DNA of 27,114 bases from assembly GCF_012641275.1 (NCBI RefSeq), contig NZ_JABAIA010000006.1, forward strand, positions 1 through 27,114, given 5' to 3'. This document shows, in pieces, positions 16,596-23,307 of the stretch. This DNA is from Chitinophaga varians (lineage in GTDB: Bacteria > Bacteroidota > Bacteroidia > Chitinophagales > Chitinophagaceae). Numbering within the stretch: position 1 is the first letter of the stretch; each line of letters opens with the position of its first letter. Made by a program: the position numbers and the translations under genes. The notes below the pieces were generated by a model that was given only the letters and a program-made list of their open reading frames with translations, was not told the origin of the DNA and did no database searches.

Positions 16596-16997
16596 ATGAA
16601 TTTTTCTTCTGCCAGGATTATCACCGCAGACATTAAGCGCCTTGTTCAGTTTTATGAAAAGGTGACCGGAACACCCTTCACATGGTATACAGACGAGTTT
16701 GCTGAACTGCGTACCCCGCTGGCATCGCTGGCTATTGGCAGCACTAAAACACTGGCATTCTTTGGAGGAGAGGCAGTGGCCACGGCCGCCACTAACCGCT
16801 CTGTTATTATTGAGTTCAGGGTGGAAGACGTTGACAGCAGTTATGAAGCACTGGCCGAATTCCTAAACGATGTGGTGGTACAGCAACCAACAACAATGCC
16901 TTGGGGAAACCGGTCTTTGTTATTCAGGGACCCGGATGGTAATCTCATTAACTTTTTTACACCGGCAACTTCCGAAGCGAAAAAGAGATTTGATTAA
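16596..16997 (+). CDS. VOC-superfamily (glyoxalase/bleomycin-resistance-like) protein
   Basis: Small protein of 133 aa with the vicinal-oxygen-chelate pattern of two beta-alpha-beta-beta-beta units. The first unit starts at SARIITADIKRLVQFYEKVT, the second at SVIIEFRVEDVDSSYEAL, and it ends with the typical LLFRDPDGNLINFF. The closing DPDGN block is common in glyoxalase, fosfomycin- and bleomycin-resistance-like and unassigned VOC proteins. Metal ligands are not obvious: the first unit lacks the usual N-terminal His, so it may be a ligand-binding rather than catalytic member. It is a single-gene unit ended by a hairpin at 17011. Confidence 0.85.
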   Translation: MNFSSARIITADIKRLVQFYEKVTGTPFTWYTDEFAELRTPLASLAIGSTKTLAFFGGEAVATAATNRSVIIEFRVEDVDSSYEALAEFLNDVVVQQPTTMPWGNRSLLFRDPDGNLINFFTPATSEAKKRFD

Positions 16998-17010
16998 TCT
17001 TATATGTCCT

Positions 17011-17037
17011 AGCCTTACGACGCATCGTTGTAAGGCT
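17011..17037 (+). terminator. Hairpin after the VOC gene
   Basis: Stem AGCCTTACGACG/CGTTGTAAGGCT (12 pairs including one G-T) with a CAT loop, 13 bases after the stop. The tail (CTTGCAG) is poor in T, so termination may be weak. It shares the AGCCTTAC/GTAAGGCT core with two other terminators here. Confidence 0.65.
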
Positions 17038-17171
17038 CTTGCAGTATTTCGAATAATGACTATAAAGAGGAGAGAAGGTGTAACGAGTAGTGTGACTTTT
17101 GGTGGTGACAGCAGAAAACTATTTTTGGGAAGAAATGGTAGCCCAATGATTTTATACTTAGTTTAGCGGTT

Positions 17172-17870
17172 ATGATGGATTTATCTGATGGAGAGCGACA
17201 CATTCGCCGTGTCACGAATTTTCAGGACCTTGTTACTACGCCATTTAAAGGGGAGGTCAATGCGATTTGCTGGGCCCGTACACTTGCGGGTGATTTTTCC
17301 GAGATCGTTAACAAGATAGCACTAACCGGCAATATAACGAAAGTTGACCCGGCGGAGCTTCGTGCGCTTCAGCTGAGTGAACAAGGGGAACTTGCCCGCG
17401 AAGTGCTGCTAAACGACCTGCAGGCATTGAAAGATCATGGCGCCTCACCGGTCCTTAATGTGATCGATCATTATGATCAGGATGATACCTTCCCGTTTTT
17501 TCCAACCGATGTTTATTCATTTCACGTAGATCGTTCTCCCATACCAACGGACACCTTTTTATGCACCTACTATGGTGATGCCAGTGACATACTGCCCAAT
17601 GCACAAGGTCAACAGAAGATACTTATTCCTGCCATACGTGCTGAGCTCGAAAAGCTGTATCATGGGCCGGCGGAAGGTTTTGACTCATTTTTAAGCGAAC
17701 ATTTCTTTGATCTGCATTACCAGGCGTCGCCTGATGCACGTCCAATCAGCTTAGGCGTCGGCAACCTGTGGCGGCTGGCGGTTGATCATCCTGAAAGCCA
17801 GGTCCCTCCCTGTCTTCACCGGGCGCCAAGAGAAAAATCCGGGCAGAAAAGGTTGCTGTTGATTTGTTGA
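17172..17870 (+). CDS. DUF1826-like protein with possible Fe(II)/2OG-type triad
   Basis: Protein of 232 aa with no signal peptide. Its C-terminal half resembles DUF1826 proteins: YSFHVDRSPIPTDTFLCTYY near 116-134 and CLHRAPREKSGQKRLLL near 214-230. The spacing of His118-x-Asp120, then His216, then Arg227 eleven residues later is the arrangement of an Fe(II)/2-oxoglutarate oxygenase, so an iron-dependent activity is possible; this is inference from spacing only. A second ATG directly follows the first, so the start may be one codon later. It is alone in its unit, with an imperfect hairpin about 70 bases downstream. The family has no established function that I know of. Confidence 0.65.
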   Translation: MMDLSDGERHIRRVTNFQDLVTTPFKGEVNAICWARTLAGDFSEIVNKIALTGNITKVDPAELRALQLSEQGELAREVLLNDLQALKDHGASPVLNVIDHYDQDDTFPFFPTDVYSFHVDRSPIPTDTFLCTYYGDASDILPNAQGQQKILIPAIRAELEKLYHGPAEGFDSFLSEHFFDLHYQASPDARPISLGVGNLWRLAVDHPESQVPPCLHRAPREKSGQKRLLLIC

Positions 17871-17937
17871 TGATAAATCCTGTTCGGTAGCATTTTTTAA
17901 AAAATAATACAACAATCCGGAATTAATAACTAATTTT

Positions 17938-17982
17938 AAGGCAGATACCTTTTCTATAACAGGGTACCTGTCTTTCTGCCTT
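17938..17982 (+). terminator. Imperfect hairpin after the DUF1826-like gene
   Basis: Outer stem AAGGCAGA/TCTGCCTT, with TACC and GGTA able to pair inside a large loop, followed by TATATATTC. It is a possible terminator, weaker than the others. Confidence 0.4.
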
Positions 17983-18078
17983 TATATATTCCCGCCCGCC
18001 TTTATTTATTCCCATGTTTTTTCTGATAGCGTTCGCTTATTTAATTATCGAATATAACTAACCAAAGATCTGATTGCT

Positions 18079-18897
18079 ATGAAAAAAAAGGGATTTTTAA
18101 TCGACATGGATGGCGTAATCTATAAAGGCAGTGAACCTATTCCCGGGGCTGTGGAGTTTATTAATGGACTCCGGGACAAAGGGCTGCCCTTCCTCTTCCT
18201 CACCAACAACAGCCAGAGAACCAGCAGGGATGTTTGCTACAAGCTGAATAAAATGGGCTTTAAGGTAAATGATACGGATATTTTCACCTGTGCCATGGCC
18301 ACAGCCAGATACCTGGCTTCCAGGAAAGAAAACGGTACCGCCTATGTGATTGGTGAGGGTGGCTTGCTGACGGAACTGCATAATGCGGGTTATTCTATTG
18401 TAGACGACCAGCCGGATTACGTGATCATTGGCGAAGGCAGAACGATCATGCTGGAGTCAGTAGATAAGGCTATAAATATGATCATGAAGGGCTCCAAGCT
18501 CATTGCCACCAACCTGGACCCCAATTGCCCGATGGGAGGGGGGAAATACCGGGTAGGCTGTGGCGCGTTGGTGGCTATGCTTGAATTTGCCACGGGCATC
18601 AAAGCTTTCAGCGTAGGAAAACCAAGTCCGGTGATGATGCGTATGGCGAGAAAAGCGCTGCAGCTCACGACAGATGAAACCGTCATGATAGGTGATACTA
18701 TGGGGACAGACATACTGGGGGCAGGTTCCATGGGTTTCACTACCGTGCTAACATTAACAGGTGTGACCCGGGAGGAAGACCTGGCACATTTTGGCTACTC
18801 TCCGGATTTCATTATCCGCTCCATCAAAGACCTGCTGGACGAAGAGCTGTTTATGCGGGTGATGGGAGCACCGGCACTCGTTACAGACGAATATTAA
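18079..18897 (+). CDS. HAD-superfamily phosphatase, NagD/HAD-IIA type
   Basis: Haloacid-dehalogenase-fold phosphatase of 272 aa. Motif I is Asp9-Met-Asp11 in FLIDMDGVIYKG, with Asp9 the phosphoaspartate nucleophile. Motif II is Thr42 in FLTNNSQRTS, motif III Lys181 in SVGKPSP, and motif IV Asp206/Asp211 in MIGDTMGTDILGA. The large cap domain between motifs II and III (about 70-180) places it in subclass IIA with NagD, 4-nitrophenylphosphatase and phosphoglycolate phosphatases. NagD dephosphorylates nucleotides such as UMP; the substrate here is unknown. No signal peptide. The tail after 255 (RVMGAPALVTDEY) is slightly longer than usual. It ends at a terminator shared with the convergent UvrA-like gene. 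Confidence 0.9.
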   Translation: MKKKGFLIDMDGVIYKGSEPIPGAVEFINGLRDKGLPFLFLTNNSQRTSRDVCYKLNKMGFKVNDTDIFTCAMATARYLASRKENGTAYVIGEGGLLTELHNAGYSIVDDQPDYVIIGEGRTIMLESVDKAINMIMKGSKLIATNLDPNCPMGGGKYRVGCGALVAMLEFATGIKAFSVGKPSPVMMRMARKALQLTTDETVMIGDTMGTDILGAGSMGFTTVLTLTGVTREEDLAHFGYSPDFIIRSIKDLLDEELFMRVMGAPALVTDEY

Positions 18898-18912
18898 ACG
18901 GAATCAAAATGT

Positions 18913-18942
18913 GGGTGTCTCAAAAGTATGTTTGAGACACCC
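18913..18942. terminator. Bidirectional terminator between the HAD and UvrA-like genes
   Basis: Perfect 12-bp stem GGGTGTCTCAAA/TTTGAGACACCC with a 6-base loop. On the plus strand the tail is GTTTGTTTTC. It lies 15 bases after the HAD stop and 8 bases from the convergent UvrA-like stop, so it may serve both. Confidence 0.85.
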
Positions 18943-18950
18943 GTTTGTTT

Positions 18951-21206
18951 TCAGGACAATATCGATCCGCGCAAATGAATGCCGGTGTAGGAATCTGTCC
19001 GTGCTGTCAGCGCTTCCGGTGTTCCTTCGAAGATGATCTTTCCGCCTTTGTGTCCACCTTTCGGTCCCATATCGATGATCCAGTCGGCCTGTTTGATCAC
19101 ATCGAGGTTGTGTTCAATCACTACTACGGTATTACCTTTTTCCACCAATCCGTCGATTAGCTGGACCAGTCTTCCTACATCAGAAAGATGCAGGCCGGTA
19201 GTTGGTTCATCCATCACGTATATACTGCCTTTTTTATGTAGTTCACTGGCCAGTTTGATCCGCTGACATTCTCCGCCGGAGAGCGTACTTAACGGCTGGC
19301 CGAGCGTCAGGTATTCCAGTCCTACTTCGATCATACTGTCCAGCTTGCGGCAGATGTCTTTGGCAGTAAAGAAGTCGCGCGCTTCGCGGACAGTCATTGC
19401 AAGTACATCCGAGATAGATTTGCCATTGAGCTGGTAATTCAGCACTTCTTCTTTATAACGTTTGCCTTCACAGACTTCGCAGGGTGTTTTCACACCTTCC
19501 AGGAAAGCAAGATCAGTATAGATCACACCGCTGCCCTGGCAGTTTTCACAGGCTCCTTTGGAATTGAAGGAGAAGAGGGAGGCGTCGACCTGGTTGGCCG
19601 TGGCAAACGCTTTCCGGATCAAATCCATGCTGCCGGTGTAGGTCGCTGGATTAGACCTCGAAGACGTACCTACAGCCGATTGGTCAATTACCACCGCCTG
19701 CGGATAGGCATGTAGAAAAGCGTGATGAATAAGGGAGCTTTTGCCTGAACCGGCGACGCCGGTTACCACCGTCAATACGCCTTCGGGGATATTGACACTG
19801 ACGTTGTGAAGATTATTGGCGTTGGCATTGAGAACAGGAAGCTGGCCTCTTGGCGACCGGCAGGTAGTCTTCAGCGGCAGGCTGTGTTTCAGGTATTTTC
19901 CTGTCAGCGTATCTGAATGCAATAAACCTTCCAGTTCACCTTCGTACATGATCTGTCCGCCCCGCGTACCTGCATGGGGGCCTACGTCCACAATGTGATC
20001 GGCAATACGGATCACATCGGGATCGTGTTCCACTACAATCACTGTATTACCTTTATCGCGGAGTTTTTGAAGCAATACGTTCAACCGGTACACATCTCTC
20101 GGATGCAGTCCCACGCTGGGCTCATCAAAGATGTACAGCACGTCTGTGAGGCTGCTGCTGAGATGTTTTACCATCTTCACCCTTTGTGATTCGCCACCGG
20201 AGAGCGTATCTGTTTCCCTGTTCAACGTAAGATATTCAAGCCCCATGTCTACCAGGTGTTGTAGCCGTTCTGTCAGCGTACGGACCATCGGTGCTGCCAC
20301 AGCGTCGTCAATATCCTTTAAAAAGGTAATCAGTTCACCTGTTTCCATGGCCGATAATTCGGCGATATTGTGTCCTTTGATCCTGCAGGACAGCGCGGTC
20401 TCATTGAGGCGGGCGCCTTTACAGGCGGGGCATGGGCCTTCCTGCAGATATGGGCGGATCATTTTCTGCGTTCTGTCAGAAAGTGTTTTGATGTCACGGC
20501 GGATATAGGCCCGTTCGAATTTTTCTATCACACCCATATAAGTGGCGTTCATATTCCCCTCGCCGAGCCGAAGTTTAAACTTCCTGGGCTGGCTGTAGAG
20601 CAGCAACTCCATTTCTTCTTCCGAATAATCTGCCAGCTTTTTATCTACATCGAAAAAGCCGCTGTGCGCATACATGTCTTTCTCCCAGGTAGCCAGTCCG
20701 GGCGCCTGTATGGCGCCTTCTTTAAGTGATTTGCTACGGTCTATGAATTTGGATGCGTCGAAGCCCAGCTTGCGTCCCCGGCCGCCGCATTGCGGGCACA
20801 TGCCCTGGGAATCATTGAAGGAAAAAGCATTGGCATAACCAACGTAGGGTTTCCCGATACGGGAAAAAAGTACCCGCAGCACCGGTGATATATCCGTGAT
20901 GGTACCCATGGTGGAATGAGATCCTCCGCCCAGCCGTTTTTGGTCTACTACGATAGCCATGCTCAGCTTTTCAATGGAGTCCGCATCCGGCTGTGGAAAT
21001 TTAGGCAGCAGCGAACGGATGAACATGCTGAAATTCTCATACAACTGGCGCTGGGCTTCCGTTGCGATAGTGTCAAAAACGATCGAAGACTTGCCAGACC
21101 CCGATACGCCCGTAAAGATGATGATCTTTCTTTTGGGAAGGCGAAGGTCGATGTTTTTCAGGTTGTTCTCCCTGGCGCCGCGGATTTCAATAAATTCTGG
21201 TATCAT
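18951..21206 (-). CDS. Short UvrA-like ATPase (UvrA2/DrrC type)
   Basis: ABC-class ATPase of the UvrA family, 751 aa, with two nucleotide-binding halves. The first has Walker A GVSGSGKS (33-40), signature LSGGESQR (335) and Walker B IFDEP (359). The second has Walker A GVAGSGKS (483-490), signature LSGGECQR (642) and MDEP (665). CxxC pairs lie at 137/140, 259/262, 553/556 and 576/579. Standard UvrA is about 940 aa; here only about 97 residues separate the first Walker A from the CPQCGG segment, so the UvrB-binding region is missing. That is the UvrA2/DrrC form, linked in actinomycetes to tolerance of DNA-intercalating drugs and not to core excision repair. The protein is cytoplasmic. It could relate to self-protection, but it lies more than 10 kb from the NRPS genes. 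Confidence 0.9.
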   Translation of the reverse strand: MIPEFIEIRGARENNLKNIDLRLPKRKIIIFTGVSGSGKSSIVFDTIATEAQRQLYENFSMFIRSLLPKFPQPDADSIEKLSMAIVVDQKRLGGGSHSTMGTITDISPVLRVLFSRIGKPYVGYANAFSFNDSQGMCPQCGGRGRKLGFDASKFIDRSKSLKEGAIQAPGLATWEKDMYAHSGFFDVDKKLADYSEEEMELLLYSQPRKFKLRLGEGNMNATYMGVIEKFERAYIRRDIKTLSDRTQKMIRPYLQEGPCPACKGARLNETALSCRIKGHNIAELSAMETGELITFLKDIDDAVAAPMVRTLTERLQHLVDMGLEYLTLNRETDTLSGGESQRVKMVKHLSSSLTDVLYIFDEPSVGLHPRDVYRLNVLLQKLRDKGNTVIVVEHDPDVIRIADHIVDVGPHAGTRGGQIMYEGELEGLLHSDTLTGKYLKHSLPLKTTCRSPRGQLPVLNANANNLHNVSVNIPEGVLTVVTGVAGSGKSSLIHHAFLHAYPQAVVIDQSAVGTSSRSNPATYTGSMDLIRKAFATANQVDASLFSFNSKGACENCQGSGVIYTDLAFLEGVKTPCEVCEGKRYKEEVLNYQLNGKSISDVLAMTVREARDFFTAKDICRKLDSMIEVGLEYLTLGQPLSTLSGGECQRIKLASELHKKGSIYVMDEPTTGLHLSDVGRLVQLIDGLVEKGNTVVVIEHNLDVIKQADWIIDMGPKGGHKGGKIIFEGTPEALTARTDSYTGIHLRGSILS

Positions 21207-21688
21207 GGAGGCATAAAAATTTTGAGGAGATGTAAAGTAAAATAAATAACTGGTTTTTAAAGCCGGGTTTCGCAGTTTTTCCCGGTGACAATTTACAGCC
21301 AGTTGAGCGAACCTTATCTTTTACTGGTAAAATAATCTCAAACTCAGACTACCTGCCTTAAAATAGAAGAGGCATCTCACTTATCTGGTTTTTGTTCTCT
21401 ACTAATCCCTTTGTTTTTAACAAGATCATTTAACCTTTCTACGATTGAAATTGCCGCATATGCCGGCAAGCACAAAAATTTAGAATTCTATTGATTTATT
21501 TTCTAATTGGAATTTTCGTTGGTTATTTCTTCTATGGAAATTTTTCAAAAAAGAGGTGTCTTTTATTCAGCAAAAATTTTTGGTATAAGTCGGATTTGAA
21601 TCTAAGGATTTGATTTTTGCGGAGGTAAAAGAGATACATTTTAACCACCATGATGAGGAGCCTTATTGATCCGGAGGGTACTGAAAAC
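21207..21688. other. Long AT-rich intergenic region with a possible minus-strand remnant
   Basis: About 480 bases without a convincing gene. A minus-strand open stretch (21377-21487) without a start codon reads KFLCLPAYAAISIVERLNDL and onwards to a stop; it looks protein-like but cannot be assigned and may be a remnant or chance. The part nearest 21206 should hold the UvrA-like promoter, but I could not pick out a convincing box. Confidence 0.3.
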
Positions 21689-21724
21689 AAAAAAGCACTT
21701 ACATATTATTGTAAGTGCTTTTTT
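21689..21724. terminator. Bidirectional terminator downstream of the small basic protein
   Basis: Perfect 14-bp stem AAAAAAGCACTTAC/GTAAGTGCTTTTTT with an 8-base loop. On the minus strand it lies 50 bases after the stop of the small protein gene and gives a six-T tail, so it most likely ends that transcript. Confidence 0.85.
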
Positions 21725-21773
21725 ATGAAGTCGGGACGGGGATTAGCCAATCAATCGCGTTTTAAAAGACCAT

Positions 21774-21920
21774 TCATCGTGACTCACCAGGTTTATGCTT
21801 GTGTGGCTTTAAATCCGGATGTTTGGGTTTGGTTTCCGGAAGAACTCTTCTTCTTTTATCATCTTTTCCTTCGTCTGTTTTGGGCTTAGGGCCTGGCTTG
21901 ATTGCTTCAAACTTTTTCAT
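21774..21920 (-). CDS. Small Lys/Pro-rich basic protein (48 aa)
   Basis: A 48-residue reading frame below usual length cut-offs. It begins MKKFEAIKPGPKPKTDEGKD and ends KPHKHKPGESR, with a strongly charged Lys/Arg/Pro/His composition and no membrane segment or cysteines. The ATG is preceded by ACAGGTAATCTC, where AGG at about -9 may act as a weak ribosome binding site. The stop is followed 50 bases later by a strong terminator, and the 5' flank is AT-rich, so it looks like a complete monocistronic small gene. The composition suggests a disordered, nucleic-acid- or ribosome-associated protein (inference). I do not recognise the family. Confidence 0.6.
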   Translation of the reverse strand: MKKFEAIKPGPKPKTDEGKDDKRRRVLPETKPKHPDLKPHKHKPGESR

Positions 21921-22079
21921 GAGATTACCTGTTTTAAATAGTTAATTGAATGTATCCGAATATACGACTATTACAGGCCAGCAATTTACGGGTTCCCGGA
22001 AAGTCAATACCCGTTTAGTTAATATATTAGCATACTGAACATGAACTATGAGCTTGTCCCCAATCCTGGACACGGTAAA

Positions 22080-22160
22080 TTAAAGATTTGGGGCGTTTTT
22101 ATGTCTTTCGACGACCTCGTTCGGTGTTAGGTTATTAAGCGAACTGTGGGGGTGGCAGCG
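22080..22160 (-). pseudogene. IS3-family transposase, C-terminal remnant
   Basis: The minus strand reads PHSSLNNLTPNEVVERHK, then NAPNL and a stop. This matches the end of IS3-family OrfB transposases (integrase core, RPHSSLGNLTPNE-type tail). Upstream of about 22160 the frame stays open but no longer resembles transposase, so only the last 25 or so residues remain. The sequence beyond the stop down to about 22050 (beginning TGAGCTTGTCCCC on the plus strand) is probably the old element end. It differs from the end of the IS3 element at 27003, so two different IS3-type elements have visited this region. Confidence 0.75.
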
Positions 22161-22197
22161 GGCAGAGGCTAAGATGTGAAGAAGAGGACCATTGTTT

Positions 22198-22545
22198 TTA
22201 ATATCTGAATCCCGGATTATTCTTTAACCTGTTCTTGTTTCGTTTAACTGCCTGCATTTCGTCTGTCAAGGCAAGTACCCGTTTGTCAAAATCCGGATAA
22301 ATCTTTTTCAACTGGTGCCTGGTTTCCATTTCTTCCGTATCCAGAACGACAGCTATCAGCACGATGATAGATGGCTGCGTGCAAAAAGCTTCTGCCATTC
22401 GTTTCATGGTCTCCTCCCCGAGAATCTGTTAGCCTGCTTCAATCAGGTACATGGAAGTGGATGAGAGCCCAATCATTCGCGCAAGCGCTGCTTATCTCAT
22501 GCCAGCCTTGTCATGGATATATTTGATCGCCTTTCCTAAATTCAT
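22198..22545 (-). pseudogene. XRE-type helix-turn-helix regulator with two in-frame stops
   Basis: In a single minus-strand frame from the ATG at 22545, the translation reads MNLGKAIKYIHDKAGMR, a TAA stop at 22492-22494, then AALARMIGLSSTSMYLIEAG, a second TAA at 22429-22431, then QILGEETMKRMAEAFC and on to a stop at 22198. Together this is a textbook XRE/HTH_3 domain (LA..iGlS...y.iE.G......mkrmA.af). The first stop is one change from CAA (Gln), the residue most common there, and the second is one change from AAA or CAA. A charged helix follows (LKKIYPDFDKRVLALTDEMQ). The full length of 115 codons is normal for a small XRE regulator. Two independent nonsense codons argue for a decayed gene; a downstream ATG at 22407 would give only the C-terminal part. 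Confidence 0.8.
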
Positions 22546-22605
22546 AGCACCAACATTTCCTGTAAAGGTCTCTATATATAGAAGTAGAATTCACATCCTT
22601 TCCTG

Positions 22606-22776
22606 TCAGGAATTAATACCAGTATCAAACACTATTACATTTGCTGGATGCGGATCTCCTGTCGCTGCCACCTGCAGGATGGACGCGGCCATTTTTTCAG
22701 GGTATTGGTTAGGGGTAATCACTGGTAAGGTCAGTCCGGTTAAAGCAGCGGGAGCAGGCTCACCGTTAACCTGTAA
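22606..22776 (-). pseudogene. Start-less coding fragment, possibly NucA/NucB-like
   Basis: A minus-strand open stretch of 56 codons between two stops, with protein-like sequence but no suitable start: VNGEPAPAALTGLTLPVITP, then NQYPEKMAASILQVAATGD, then NVIVFDTGINS. The order P-x-x-YPE-x-x-A followed by a G-x-P and a VIVFD-like strand is reminiscent of NucA/NucB-type nucleases, and a shifted frame continues with PDRKGCEF, which could fit the same fold. The match is weak. It lies just upstream of the broken XRE gene on the same strand, so both may be parts of one lost locus. Confidence 0.35.
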
Positions 22777-22903
22777 TTAACGGGTTACAAAAATAGAATG
22801 GATATTTTTGTTTACAGCTATTCATTACGCATAAACGTTATTGGGATAGCTGGTTAAAATTATCGGCGTTTGAGAACGTCAACTGCCATAGTAACATTTC
22901 CGT

Positions 22904-23109
22904 CTACTTGCCAGTCAACCATTTGACGGGATTACATTTGCGGGCGAAAAAACTGGTGATGATGAATGCTAAAATCCCTGCAGTAATGAATAGCCCAGTC
23001 ACTGTCCGCAATATCAACTATTCTGCGCATCTGTTGCAGGAGCATTTATGTCTGCTGTCACCTTCCTGGTAACGCTGGATATATCAGGATCCCGCTTTAG
23101 TAAGGGCAT
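22904..23109 (-). pseudogene. Frameshifted small membrane-protein remnant
   Basis: From an ATG at 23109 the minus strand reads MPLLKRDPDISSVTRKVTAD and stops after about 31 residues. A shifted frame then gives LRTVTGLFITAGILAFIITS, then FFARKCNPVKWLTGK and a stop at 22904. The second part is a classic single transmembrane helix with a basic end. Joined by a one-base frameshift, the two would make a tail-anchored membrane protein of about 68 residues. It is either a recent pseudogene or two unrelated chance frames. No family is recognised. Confidence 0.4.
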
Positions 23110-23250
23110 AGCATATTAGGTTGACAGCTATGAGAACTAATAATCATATTATCCGCAATATCGGTAGTCTGTCAGCACCACCCAGGTTGTGGCTGACTGC
23201 CTGTGATCTTTGCTTTTCTTTTTAAGGCTGCTAAAGCCAGCTTTGATGTC

Positions 23251-23283
23251 AAATGGATGGCAACCGTAAGGTGCCATCCATTT
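23251..23283 (-). terminator. Hairpin after the CHAT protease gene
   Basis: Long stem AAATGGATGGC/GCCATCCATTT, extended by ACC/GGT with one bulged base around a GTAA loop. It lies 25 bases after the stop of the minus-strand CHAT gene. The T-tail on that strand is short, so efficiency is uncertain. Confidence 0.6.
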
Positions 23284-23307
23284 TCATACGAAGGAGTTTT
23301 GGTCCCG

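Noticed and set aside
21650..21889. Plus-strand frame of 79 codons
   Set aside because: It runs through a strong bidirectional terminator and antisense to the 48-residue small gene, which is better supported.
22451..22780. Plus-strand frame of 109 codons
   Set aside because: It is antisense to the XRE pseudogene and to the possible nuclease fragment, both of which read as real protein on the minus strand; its own product resembles nothing.
22858..23072. Plus-strand open stretch without an early ATG (KLSAFENVNCHSN region)
   Set aside because: No start codon near its beginning, and the opposite strand shows a more protein-like membrane segment.
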